Source of the DNA: JAXMCI01 sp046349435
GTDB taxonomy: Bacteria > Pseudomonadota > Alphaproteobacteria > Dongiales > Dongiaceae
Length of the DNA stretch: 64,000 nt
Direction of reading: 5' to 3'
Assembly: GCA_046349435.1 (NCBI GenBank)
Contig: JAXMCI010000001.1
Coordinates: 186,001 to 250,000 of the forward strand
Shown here: positions 1 through 9,522 of the stretch, piece by piece
Position numbering within the stretch: the first letter of the stretch is position 1
Layout of the letters: the number at the start of each line of letters is the position of its first letter
Program-made: the position numbers and the translations under genes
The notes under the pieces: generated by a model
What the model was told of the DNA's origin: nothing
What the model saw: only the letters and a program-made list of their open reading frames with translations
Database searches by the model: none

Positions 1-322
1 GTCCGGACCTCGGGCCGTCCTGCTGGAAGGAATTCGCGCAGAAGCGGCTGGCCGGACGACGGCTCGAGGCGGTCAACGCCGGCATCGCGGCGCGCTGGCC
101 GCAGATCGTCGAGCGGATCGGGACGATCGTCATCCCGGCGACGCGACTCGATGCGGTCCTGCCGGGGCCGCAGCGCCGCGCGCGGCGCACGAGCTCGGCT
201 GGAGCAGGAGCTTCTACGAAGCGGCCGTGCGCGGCGCGCGGCTGATCCGCAACCGCTACACATTCCTCGATCTCGCAGCAAATTCAGGCACTCTCGACAA
301 GCTGATGCCCGTCATCACCTGA
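1..322 (+). pseudogene. 3' end of sn-glycerol-1-phosphate dehydrogenase-like gene, frameshifted
   Basis: The gene is cut by the left edge of the window. From base 3 one frame reads a plausible C-terminal stretch (CWKEFAQKRLAG, then ARWPQIVERIGTIVIP, then TRLDAVL). The continuation (HELGWSRSFYEAAVRGAR, then IRNRYTFLDLAANSG) is in another frame and ends at TGA 320-322. One base appears to be missing in the CCGGGG run around 162-167. Joined, the two parts resemble the C-terminus of AraM/EgsA-type sn-glycerol-1-phosphate dehydrogenases (iron-containing alcohol dehydrogenase fold, NAD(P)-dependent reduction of dihydroxyacetone phosphate). The RNRYTFLDLA stretch is the most telling part. The catalytic domain lies outside the window. 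A sequencing error is as likely as a real mutation. Confidence 0.6.
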
Positions 323-354
323 AATCGTCGAGCGGACCGGACGAAGGAGGCGAA

Positions 355-1035
355 GTGGACTTCATCTTCATGCTGACCCGGCAGGACCGTACCATCACCG
401 ACTGCCTGGAGGTGATGGACATGATCCGGCCCCTGAAGCTCCGGCATATCGGCTTCAAGGATGTCGGCGTCTCGGCGGAGACCCTCGAGCGGCTCGCCGA
501 TGCGATCCGCGATTCCGGCGCCACGGTCTACATGGAGGTGGTCAGCACCTCGCCGGAGGCCTGCCTGAGCTCCGCCCGGGTCGCGGCCAGGCTCAAGGTC
601 GATCGGCTGCTCGGCGGCACCGATGTCGCGGGCGTGCAGGCGGCCATCGCCGGCGGCAAGACGCAGTACCTGCCCTTCCCCGGCTTCCCGCAGGGCCATC
701 CGACGCGGCTCGGCGGCCAGCCCGGGGACGTCGAGGCGCATTGCCGCGCGTTCCGCGAGCAGGGCTGCGCCGGCGCCGACCTGCTGGCCTATCGCGCAAC
801 CGAGGCCGAGCCGCTCGACCTCGTGCGCGCGGCGCGGCGCGGCCTCGGCGACGGACATCTGGTGGTGGCCGGCAGCGTCTCGACCCGCGCGCAGATTGAG
901 GCGCTGGCCGAGGCCGGCGTCGATGCGTTCACGATCGGCAGCGCGGTCTTCGACGGGTCCTATGCGCCGGACAAGGGTTCGATCCTGTCGCAGCTCGCCG
1001 CGATCGACGGCGATTGCGCCCGCGCGACGACCTAG
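355..1035 (+). CDS. TIM-barrel protein of unknown substrate (HisA/NanE-like phosphate-binding barrel)
   Basis: 226 residues from GTG 355, preceded by GAAGGAGG at 343-350. That site chooses this start over the longer upstream open frame, which would run through the previous gene. Alternating strands and helices suggest a (beta/alpha)8 barrel. The C-terminal part VVAGSVSTRAQIEALAEAG followed by VDAFTIGSAVFDGSY is a typical phosphate-binding end of HisA/HisF, NanE and related barrels, where glycines of strands 7 and 8 hold a phosphate. It follows the glycerol-1-phosphate dehydrogenase-like gene by 32 bases and is probably co-transcribed, so a sugar- or polyol-phosphate aldolase or epimerase is possible. 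I do not recognise a specific enzyme. Its stop codon overlaps the stop of the convergent gene. Confidence 0.75.
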   Translation: MDFIFMLTRQDRTITDCLEVMDMIRPLKLRHIGFKDVGVSAETLERLADAIRDSGATVYMEVVSTSPEACLSSARVAARLKVDRLLGGTDVAGVQAAIAGGKTQYLPFPGFPQGHPTRLGGQPGDVEAHCRAFREQGCAGADLLAYRATEAEPLDLVRAARRGLGDGHLVVAGSVSTRAQIEALAEAGVDAFTIGSAVFDGSYAPDKGSILSQLAAIDGDCARATT

Positions 1036-2072
1036 GACGGCGTCAATTCCGCATCGATCACGATGACGTCGTGGTCGGAGATCGCGGAGCCCGTGTCGTC
1101 CGTGGCGGCGACGGAGAATGCACGCCGCAAGCCGACCCCGCGCGTGAAGAACCAGTCGATGCGGCGGTAGGGCGGCTCCGGCGTCCCGTCGGGCCGCATG
1201 CGCTCGGTGGCGGTCGGCGTGTTCGCATCGCGCCACGCGTAGCCCGCGGCGGCGAACAGCGCGAACAGCGGCTCATGGGCGGCCGGGCCCTCGAACCAGG
1301 CGCGGTCAGCCGTATCCGCCGGCGGCAGGTCGGCCGTGTTGAAGTCGCCGCCGACGATGACGGGCCCCGCGCCCGCGCGATCCTCGATCGCGCCCAGCAT
1401 CGCGGCGACCTGCGCCGCACGGTCCGCCGCATCGGTGCTGCTCTCGAGGTGAACGGAAGCGACCGTCAGTGGCGCACCGGCGACCTCGACCGTGGCGAGA
1501 ACGGCGTTCCGCCAGCCGATGCGGCGTTCCTGGGTCGTCTGCTCGCCGGCAAACCATCGCGCCCCGGCATCCAGCCGGACGATGTCCGGCGCCTCGAGCC
1601 GGGCCTTGCCGAGGATGGCGTTGCCGTGCAGGCCGACCTCGTTGCGGCCGCCGGCATGCCAGAGCTTCTCCCGATTGTCCCCGAGGCCCAGCTCCACATA
1701 TTCGACGCCGAAGGCATAGCCGCTCCCGAGCCGACCGGCGAGCTCTCGCACCGTGTTCCGGTTGCCCGAGCGGATCATGCCGACGTCGAGCTCGGTCAGC
1801 AGCGCGATGTCGGCATCGATGCCGGCGAGCAGCGCGGCGCTTTCGGGAATGAACTTGCAGCGTTCCGCATTCCACGCGGCGATCCGGAACCGGCTGGAGA
1901 TCGCCCACGGTGCGCCGGACTCGACCAGCTCGATCGCATGCAGGCAGGGCAGCGCCGCGACGAAGCCATCATGGGCCTCGCGTGACGCCTCGACCGTCCG
2001 CGCCCGCTCGAGCAGGCGAGGATCCGGTGGCGGCAGAGCCGATCGCGTGCGCATCGCTCGTCGACAGGCCAA
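1032..2072 (-). CDS. endonuclease/exonuclease/phosphatase (EEP) family protein
   Basis: 346 residues if ATG 2072 is used; a somewhat later start is possible because the first 50 residues carry no family motif. The EEP signature is complete: WNAERC (Asn for the metal site), LLTELDVGM (metal Glu), GNAIL, SVHLES (catalytic His region), GGDFNT (Asp/Asn pair), RRIDWFFTRG and the C-terminal SDHDVIVI (general-base Asp-His). This family uses Mg2+ to cut phosphodiester or phosphomonoester bonds in DNA, lipids or small molecules. No signal peptide is evident, so it probably acts in the cytoplasm. It is convergent with the TIM-barrel gene, sharing the CTAG tetranucleotide as both stops. The substrate cannot be read from the sequence. 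Confidence 0.85.
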   Translation of the reverse strand: MACRRAMRTRSALPPPDPRLLERARTVEASREAHDGFVAALPCLHAIELVESGAPWAISSRFRIAAWNAERCKFIPESAALLAGIDADIALLTELDVGMIRSGNRNTVRELAGRLGSGYAFGVEYVELGLGDNREKLWHAGGRNEVGLHGNAILGKARLEAPDIVRLDAGARWFAGEQTTQERRIGWRNAVLATVEVAGAPLTVASVHLESSTDAADRAAQVAAMLGAIEDRAGAGPVIVGGDFNTADLPPADTADRAWFEGPAAHEPLFALFAAAGYAWRDANTPTATERMRPDGTPEPPYRRIDWFFTRGVGLRRAFSVAATDDTGSAISDHDVIVIDAELTPS

Positions 2073-2105
2073 GCTGCCGAAGGGCAGCCTGGCCCGTCGC
2101 TCGCG

Positions 2106-3251
2106 CTACTTCTGCAGCACCTGGGAGACGAACTGCTCGATGAAGTAGCCCTTATAGGCCCCGGGGATCCAGGGCTTGCCGTTCTTCTGCCGCTGCTCCT
2201 CGGGAATGAGGGCATTCTCGCCGGTGACGTCGACCCGGGCGAGATAGCTGCCGATCGTCGCGTTCAGCTGCTTCTGCACGTCAGCCTGGATCAGATAGGA
2301 GATGAACACCATCGCCGCCGCCTTGTGCGGCGCATTGGCCGGGATGCCCAGGCTGTCGCCGCCGCCGGGCATGCCAAAGGCCGGGATGTAGAGCTTGGCA
2401 CGCTTGAACAGGGTGCCCTTGGACAGCGCCACCGCCGTGTCGTCGTCCCAGGCCGCCGCCATCATCACCTCGCCCTGGTTCACGCGGTCCAGCGAGTCGT
2501 TGTTCGACGAGGTGATGGTGAACTTGTCCTGGTTGGCGTTGAACCAGTCCCAGACCTTGCCCCAATCGGCGACCTTTGCCTTGTCGAGCTCCGTGTCGCC
2601 GGCATAGCGGTTCTCGTCGCCGAGGATGTTGAGGATCGCCGCCTGCACGAAGGCCTGCCCCGAGCCGCCCTTCGACGGGTCGTTGAAGGCGAACTGCCCG
2701 GGATGGGCGTCGAGCCAGGCTGTGAACTCCGCCCAGCTCTGGGGCGGATTCGGCACCTTCTGGGGGTCGTACACCAAGCCGGTCTGGTTGCGGTAGACCG
2801 GAACCAGGTAGCCGCCCGTGGCGTAGCCTTCCTGAACCTTGGAGAGCTTCGGATCGAGCTTGTCGCTGCCCGGGATGACACCGACCAGCGGACCGAAGAG
2901 CGCCTTGGAATCGAGCAGAGACTTCAGCTCCACGCCGCCCACCAGCAGCGCATCGATCGTGCCGGTGGCGCTCGACGCCTCCGCGACCACCTTGCCGATG
3001 TTGGCGGGCCGGTCGCCGGTGACGACGTTCACCTTGATGCCGTACTTGCTCTCGAAATCCTTGGCGGCGGTGCGCCAGAACTCCTCGCCCCACCAGGCGT
3101 AGTAGGTCATCGCGCCTTCGGCCTTGGCGGCTTCGACGACCTTGTCCCAAGGCTGCTTCAAGAGGTCGTCCGCCGCGTGGCCGCTTGGCGCGATGCCCGC
3201 CAGGGCCGCGAACGCGAGGGCGGCGGATAGGAACGTCCGTCTGGTCTTCAT
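2106..3251 (-). CDS. ABC transporter substrate-binding protein, YnjB-type
   Basis: 381 residues from ATG 3251, with GGGAGGGG just upstream. Residues 1-26 form a Sec signal peptide (MKTRRTFLSAALAFAALAG, cleavage after GHA). The mature part is a two-lobed extracellular solute-binding protein with YYAWWGEEFWRTA near the N-terminus and the ligand-hinge segments PVYRNQTGLVYDP and MAAAWDDDTAV. The ending (EEQRQKNGKPWIPGAY) resembles E. coli YnjB more than PotD. It would capture the solute in the periplasm and deliver it to the two permeases encoded upstream. It is the last gene of the ATPase-permease-permease-binding protein operon, and a hairpin at 3272-3297 precedes it. The ligand is unknown; polyamine-like or organic-phosphate ligands are both plausible. 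Confidence 0.85.
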   Translation of the reverse strand: MKTRRTFLSAALAFAALAGIAPSGHAADDLLKQPWDKVVEAAKAEGAMTYYAWWGEEFWRTAAKDFESKYGIKVNVVTGDRPANIGKVVAEASSATGTIDALLVGGVELKSLLDSKALFGPLVGVIPGSDKLDPKLSKVQEGYATGGYLVPVYRNQTGLVYDPQKVPNPPQSWAEFTAWLDAHPGQFAFNDPSKGGSGQAFVQAAILNILGDENRYAGDTELDKAKVADWGKVWDWFNANQDKFTITSSNNDSLDRVNQGEVMMAAAWDDDTAVALSKGTLFKRAKLYIPAFGMPGGGDSLGIPANAPHKAAAMVFISYLIQADVQKQLNATIGSYLARVDVTGENALIPEEQRQKNGKPWIPGAYKGYFIEQFVSQVLQK

Positions 3252-3271
3252 CTCAACCCCTCCCTTCTGTG

Positions 3272-3297
3272 GCCGGGGACTGACCATCAGCCCCGGC
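3272..3297 (-). other. intercistronic stem-loop before the binding-protein gene
   Basis: GCCGGGG (3272-3278) pairs perfectly with CCCCGGC (3291-3297). An inner CTG/CAG pairing tightens the loop. It lies between the stop of the permease gene (3302) and the start of the binding-protein gene (3251). No T-run follows on the minus strand, so it looks like an mRNA-stabilising or processing hairpin rather than an intrinsic terminator. Confidence 0.5.
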
Positions 3298-3301
3298 GTC
3301 C

Positions 3302-4162
3302 TCAAAGCTTCCCGAATGCGGAAGACAGGTATTCGGTCTTCAGGAACCTCTCCGCGAAAAACAGCAGCGCTACGCTCGGCACCACCAGGATGATCGAGAC
3401 GACGGCGGCATTGGTCCGCACGAAATGGTAGCCGAGATAGTCGAACAGGACGGTCGGTATGGTCTGGAACGTCGGCGTTCCGATGACGAAGGTCAGATTG
3501 AACTCCTCGAGGCTGGTGATGAAGGTGAAGACAGCGCCCGCGAAGAGGCCGGGCAGCACCATCGGCACCAGCACGTGCCGCACCAGGGCGAGCCGGCTGG
3601 CGCCGAGGTTGCGGGCGGCGTCGATCACGTCCTGCGGGATCGCCTCGAAGGCGGTCGCCAGGATCCGCAGCATGTACGGCATGGCGAGCAGCGTGTGCCC
3701 CAGCACCAGCCCCAGGAAGGTCTGCGACAGGCCCAATCCGTAGAAGACGCGGCTCAGGAACATCGCGATCACCATCGCCGGCATCACGACCGGCAGCAGG
3801 ATCAGGATCCGCAGCGCCTCCTTGCCGGGAAAGGAATAGCGGCCGATGGCGTAGGCGGTCGGCAAAGCCAGGATGAACGAGACGACAGTCACCACCGGGG
3901 CCAGGGCGAAGCTGGTCGCCACCGCCTTCGCGATCTCGGAATAGGCGAAGACGTACTTCCACTGGGCGAGCGACAGGCTGGGCGGCAGCACCGCCGGCGG
4001 CGACCACGGGTTGTCGGGATCGACCAGCGACCACATGACGGCCATGAACATCGGCACCGCGGTCCAGACCACCAGCAGCGCGATCACCAGCAGGGCGAGG
4101 AACTGCCAGAAGCCGAGACGCGGCCGGCGGCGCGACGGCAGGGCGATGGCGACGGCGGTCAT
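3302..4162 (-). CDS. ABC transporter permease (PotC/YnjC-like)
   Basis: 286 residues. ATG 4162 overlaps the stop of the upstream permease in an ATGA and has GGAGGCGGGG ahead of it. The protein is an inner-membrane permease of the binding-protein-dependent type with about six membrane helices, for example FWQFLALLVIALLVVWTAVP at the start. The cytoplasmic EAA loop that contacts the ATPase reads DAARNLGASRLALVRHVLVP. It forms a heterodimeric channel with the permease encoded immediately upstream. Translational coupling through the 4-base overlap suggests equal production of the two halves. The substrate follows the operon and is unknown. Confidence 0.9.
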   Translation of the reverse strand: MTAVAIALPSRRRPRLGFWQFLALLVIALLVVWTAVPMFMAVMWSLVDPDNPWSPPAVLPPSLSLAQWKYVFAYSEIAKAVATSFALAPVVTVVSFILALPTAYAIGRYSFPGKEALRILILLPVVMPAMVIAMFLSRVFYGLGLSQTFLGLVLGHTLLAMPYMLRILATAFEAIPQDVIDAARNLGASRLALVRHVLVPMVLPGLFAGAVFTFITSLEEFNLTFVIGTPTFQTIPTVLFDYLGYHFVRTNAAVVSIILVVPSVALLFFAERFLKTEYLSSAFGKL

Positions 4163-5016
4163 CGCCCCGCCTCCTGGATCGCGCGGGCGGCCCGCGCATA
4201 GACCGTCACGAACAGCAGCGAGGCAACGATGACGACCATGCCGATGCAAGCCGCCACACCCCATTGCTGCAGGGTGAAGGCGTCGGTGTACATCAGGACG
4301 GACAGCGACGATGGATAGACCGGACCGGCCACGCGGGTGATCGCGTAGTCGCCGAAGGTCAGGATGAACACCAGCACGACGGCGATGAGGATGCCGGGCA
4401 CCGACATCGGCAGCACGACATGCCAGATGACACGCAGCGGGCTCGCACCGAGATTGCGGGCGGCGTCCTCGATGTCGGTCTGGATCGTCTCCAGGACCGA
4501 GGCGATGATCAGGAGCTGGAACGGCAGGTTCTTCCAGACCTGGATGACCAGGACGTTCCAGCCGAACCTGTCGTTCAGCATGCGCAGCGGACGCTCGATG
4601 ATGCCGACCGCCAGCAGCAGGTTGTTCAGTACGCCGTTGAACGCCAGCACGTTGAGGATCAGGAACGCCGCCACCAGCGCCGGCACGAACAGGGGGATCT
4701 TGATGATCGACCCGATGGTGCGCGATCCGAAGCGACGGCGGCGCAGGAACAGCGCCAGAGGATAGGAGAAGAGCAGCGTGCCGAAGGCGCTGCCGATGCC
4801 GACCTTGACCGAGAACAGGAACGAATCGAGGAACGTCCTGTCGAGCAGCGCCAGCCAGTAGGAGGCCGTCAGCTTCGATTCACCGACCAGGGCGTAGAGT
4901 CCGATGCTCTGCAGGAAGGTCATCAGGATCGCGGCAGCCAGGAACAGGAAGATGAAGCCGGCGCCAGGGACGATGAGCAGGATCAGCATGATGCGCCCCG
5001 GCTGCATCGCCTTCAC
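4159..5016 (-). CDS. ABC transporter permease (PotB-like)
   Basis: 285 residues from ATG 5016, which overlaps the stop of the ATPase gene by four bases. The first membrane helix (IMLILLIVPGAGFIFLFLAA) is followed by a periplasmic segment, LFSYPLALFLRRRR and about five more helices. The EAA loop EDAARNLGASPLRVIWHVVL marks the ATPase contact. This is the first of the two permease subunits of the YnjB-type importer. Gene order ATPase, PotB-like, PotC-like, binding protein is the usual order for this subfamily. Confidence 0.9.
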   Translation of the reverse strand: MKAMQPGRIMLILLIVPGAGFIFLFLAAAILMTFLQSIGLYALVGESKLTASYWLALLDRTFLDSFLFSVKVGIGSAFGTLLFSYPLALFLRRRRFGSRTIGSIIKIPLFVPALVAAFLILNVLAFNGVLNNLLLAVGIIERPLRMLNDRFGWNVLVIQVWKNLPFQLLIIASVLETIQTDIEDAARNLGASPLRVIWHVVLPMSVPGILIAVVLVFILTFGDYAITRVAGPVYPSSLSVLMYTDAFTLQQWGVAACIGMVVIVASLLFVTVYARAARAIQEAGR

Positions 5017-6047
5017 TCGATGATCCGGATGCGGCCGGGGGAGACCGCGAAGCTGAGCGTGTCGCCTTCGCGCACGGCCTGATCGCTGTCGACCTGCGCC
5101 CGGAGCAGCTGGCCCGCCGCCTCGACCAGCAGGTCGAGGGTGTTGCCGCGATAGATGATGTCGCGGACCACGGCATGGCGGACGTTCGCCGTCTCGGGGC
5201 TCGCGACCTTCATGTCCTCGGGCCGCCAGCTGAGCTTGACCGGCTGGCTCGGCGCCAGCGACGCATCGGCGAGACCGAAGCGGCCGAGCGACGTTTCCAC
5301 GAAGCCCCCTGTCGCCGTTTGGCCGTTCACGATGTTGGTGGCGCCGAGAAAGTCGGCCACGAAGGCCGTGCGCGGCGCCCGATAGACCGTGCCGGGATCG
5401 CCAACCTGCTCGATCCGGCCGCCATTCATCACGACGATGCGGTCGGAGATCGCCAACGCCTCCGCCTGGTCATGCGTGACATAGAGCGTGGTGATGCCGA
5501 GCCGCCGCTGGAGCTGGCGGATCTCCACCCTGACCTTTTCCCGCAGCTTGGCATCCAGATTCGAGAGCGGCTCGTCGAACAGCAGCACGTCCGGGCGGGT
5601 GACGATCGCGCGGGCCAGGGCAACGCGCTGCTGCTGGCCGCCCGAGAGCTGGCCGGGTCGGCGCGCCTCCAATCCGTGGAGCCCCACCATGTCGAGCGCC
5701 TCGTCGATCCGCCGGGCCTGCTCCGCGGCCTTCAGGTTCCGCATCTTGAGGCCGAAGGCGATGTTCTGGCGGACGTTCATGTGCGGGAACAGCGCATAGG
5801 ACTGGAACACCATGGCGGTGTTGCGGCGGTGCGGCGGCACCTCGGTCATGCGGCGATCGTCGAACCAGATCTCCCCGCTGTCCGGCATGATGAAGCCCGC
5901 GACCATGCGCAACGTCGTGGTCTTGCCGCAGCCCGAGGGTCCGAGCAGCGTCATGGTCTCGCCCTCGTTGACCTCGAGGTCGATGCCGTCGACCACCGTG
6001 GTGCTGCCATATCTCCGGGTGATGCCGGCAAGCCTCACTCGGCTCAT
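5013..6047 (-). CDS. ABC transporter ATP-binding protein (PotA/UgpC-like)
   Basis: 344 residues. ATG 6047 is chosen because homology starts at MSRVRLAGITRRYG; the open frame continues upstream without family similarity. Walker A is GPSGCGKTT (residues 36-44), the Q-loop follows in VFQSYALFPHM, the signature is LSGGQQQR, Walker B is VLLFDEP and the H-loop is VTHDQAEA. The last hundred residues form a TOBE/MOP-type domain that often senses substrate or regulators. It powers import through the two downstream permeases. It is the first gene of the operon, about 70 bases below the promoter at 6127-6154, so control of that promoter should set the whole operon. Confidence 0.92.
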   Translation of the reverse strand: MSRVRLAGITRRYGSTTVVDGIDLEVNEGETMTLLGPSGCGKTTTLRMVAGFIMPDSGEIWFDDRRMTEVPPHRRNTAMVFQSYALFPHMNVRQNIAFGLKMRNLKAAEQARRIDEALDMVGLHGLEARRPGQLSGGQQQRVALARAIVTRPDVLLFDEPLSNLDAKLREKVRVEIRQLQRRLGITTLYVTHDQAEALAISDRIVVMNGGRIEQVGDPGTVYRAPRTAFVADFLGATNIVNGQTATGGFVETSLGRFGLADASLAPSQPVKLSWRPEDMKVASPETANVRHAVVRDIIYRGNTLDLLVEAAGQLLRAQVDSDQAVREGDTLSFAVSPGRIRIIE

Positions 6048-6115
6048 GGCTGGCGCCCGTCCATATGGTGGTCGTGCTCCCGATGGCCGGCGATGATGGG
6101 TGCTGCTCGGCGGCT

Positions 6116-6150
6116 CTATGTGCAAAATTGTGGCATAGTGCCCAACTATG
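6116..6150. promoter_or_regulatory. repeated CTATG/CATAG half-sites, candidate operator
   Basis: In an AT-richer patch, three half-sites occur: CTATG 6116-6120, CATAG 6134-6138 and CTATG 6146-6150. The last two form a perfect 5-bp inverted repeat around TGCCCAA. A second inverted repeat, GGCA-TAG-TGCC (6132-6142), overlaps them. The repeats sit inside the spacer and -10 region of the minus-strand promoter, a usual place for a repressor. No regulator gene lies next to it, so the cognate protein is unknown. Confidence 0.45.
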
Positions 6151-6154
6151 TCAA
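6127..6154 (-). promoter_or_regulatory. sigma-70-type promoter of the YnjB-type ABC operon
   Basis: On the minus strand TTGACA (6154-6149) is a perfect -35 box, followed after 16 bases by CACAAT (6132-6127), a four-of-six match to the -10 consensus. The transcription start would be near 6120, giving a leader of about 70 bases before the ATPase start codon. The 279-bp gap to the divergent pckA contains no gene. A plus-strand promoter for pckA must also lie here, but I cannot single one out. Confidence 0.5.
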
Positions 6155-6326
6155 CGACGCTCGACTTTCGTTGTATTTCTGTGGCGAAGGGCCCGTCTTG
6201 CGATCCTCGCCGGCTCGGATGGCGGCGAACTCGCCTCATCGGCCAGGCATCGATGGCGGGCGGAGCCGTTTGCCTCGCCGATTGTTATGAGGCTGTCGCC
6301 CGAGCTCGAAGGCGGGAGGGAGCCCC

Positions 6327-7940
<1,614 letters not shown>

Positions 7941-8027
7941 GGCCGCCGGCCGACGAACGGGGCTGGCCGGGCGCGTCGGCGGGCGCTACGCTGCCCGCCG
8001 AATCGAACGCAATCGGGGGAGGAAGCC

Positions 8028-9509
8028 ATGGCGCTCGCGGATGAACTGGCCTATGCCGGCGTGGCCGAGATCGCGCTCAAGGTGCGGCGGCGCGAGCTGT
8101 CGCCGGTCGAGATCGTCGAGGCGTTCATCGCCCGCATCGAGAAGCGCAATCCCAGCATCACCGCTCTCGTCCACTACGGTTTCGAGGACGCCCGCAAGGC
8201 GGCGAAGGAGGCCGAGAAGGCGGTGATGTCGGGCGCGCTGCTCGGGCCGCTGCACGGCGTGCCGCTGGCGATCAAGGACCTGTTCGACTTCAAGCCGGGC
8301 TGGCCCGCCACCATGGGCGGCATCCGGGCGATGAAGAACTTCAGCCTGCCGATCCATTGCGGCTTCGCCGCCAGCGCCGAGGCGGCCGGCGGCATCATCG
8401 TCGGCAAGACCAACAGCCCGATCATGGGCATGCGCGGGGTCTGCGACAACTATCTGTTCGGCCCGTCGCGCAATCCCTTCAACACCGCCAAGAACACCGG
8501 CGGCTCGTCGGGCGGCAGCGCCGGCGCGGTGGCCGACGGGCTGCTGCCGCTGGCCGAGGGCACCGACGGCGGCGGCTCGATCCGCATCCCCGCTTCCTGG
8601 TGCGGCGTCTACGGCTACAAGGCGAGCTGGGGCCGGGTGCCCTTCATCTCGCGGCCGAACGCCTTCAGCGGCACGGCGCCGTTCCTGTTCGAGGGGCCGA
8701 TCACCCGCAGCGTCGAGGACGCGGCGATCAGCCTGACCGCGCTCGCCCGCTACGATTCGCACGATCCCTACAGCATCGAGGGCACCGTCGACTGGCTGGG
8801 CGCGCTGCGCCGCGACATGAAGGGCTGGAAGATCGCCTACAGCCCCGACTTCGACATCTATCCGGTCGACCCGCGGGTCGCCGCCGTGGTCGACAAGGCG
8901 GTGCTGGCCTTCCAGCAGGCCGGTGCCACGGTCGAGCAGGTCAAGGTCGGCATCAAGCGCTCCCAGGCCGAGCTCAGCGACCTGTGGTGCCGGATGATCG
9001 CGCCGATGAACGTGCAGGCGCTGGAGGGCTTCAAGGCGATGGGGTACGACCTGCTGGGCGAGCACCGCGCCGACCTGCCGCCGGAGTACCTGCACTGGAT
9101 CGAGGTGGCGCAGAGGATGAGCGCGGTCGACGCGCTCAACGACCAGGTGATGCGGACCGAGGTCTATGACGCGGTCCAGGGCGTGCTCGACCGCTACGAC
9201 CTGCTGGTGACGCCGACGCTGGCCTGCCTGCCGGTCGACAACGCGACCGACGGCAACACGGTCGGCCCGCGCAGCATCAACGGCGAGGCGGTCGATCCTC
9301 TGATCGGCTGGTGCATGACCTACCCGATCAACTATACCGGCCACCCCGCGGCCACCGTGCCGGCGGGGCTGGCCGACGGCCTGCCGGTCGGCATGCAGAT
9401 CGTCGGCCGGCGCTACGCCGATGCCGACGTCATCACCGCCAGCGCGGCGTTCGAGCGCCTGCGGCCCTGGTTCGACACCTACAAGATCCCGGCCGGGCGC
9501 AAGATCTAG
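8028..9509 (+). CDS. amidase signature family protein, first of a tandem pair
   Basis: 493 residues with GGGGGAGGA before ATG 8028. The Ser-cisSer-Lys triad is complete: Lys83 in AIKDLF, cis-Ser160 in GGSSGGS and nucleophile Ser184 in GTDGGGSIRIPA. GKTNSP at about 126-131 is another family hallmark. These enzymes hydrolyse linear amides or aryl amides in the cytoplasm, and a GatA role is unlikely without GatB/GatC neighbours. A TACGCT element at 7987-7992 may be the -10 box of its promoter. The next gene is a closely similar copy that follows after 13 bases, so the two probably form one transcript and arose by duplication. The substrate is unknown. Confidence 0.9.
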   Translation: MALADELAYAGVAEIALKVRRRELSPVEIVEAFIARIEKRNPSITALVHYGFEDARKAAKEAEKAVMSGALLGPLHGVPLAIKDLFDFKPGWPATMGGIRAMKNFSLPIHCGFAASAEAAGGIIVGKTNSPIMGMRGVCDNYLFGPSRNPFNTAKNTGGSSGGSAGAVADGLLPLAEGTDGGGSIRIPASWCGVYGYKASWGRVPFISRPNAFSGTAPFLFEGPITRSVEDAAISLTALARYDSHDPYSIEGTVDWLGALRRDMKGWKIAYSPDFDIYPVDPRVAAVVDKAVLAFQQAGATVEQVKVGIKRSQAELSDLWCRMIAPMNVQALEGFKAMGYDLLGEHRADLPPEYLHWIEVAQRMSAVDALNDQVMRTEVYDAVQGVLDRYDLLVTPTLACLPVDNATDGNTVGPRSINGEAVDPLIGWCMTYPINYTGHPAATVPAGLADGLPVGMQIVGRRYADADVITASAAFERLRPWFDTYKIPAGRKI

Positions 9510-9522
9510 GGGCGCCCGGGCC

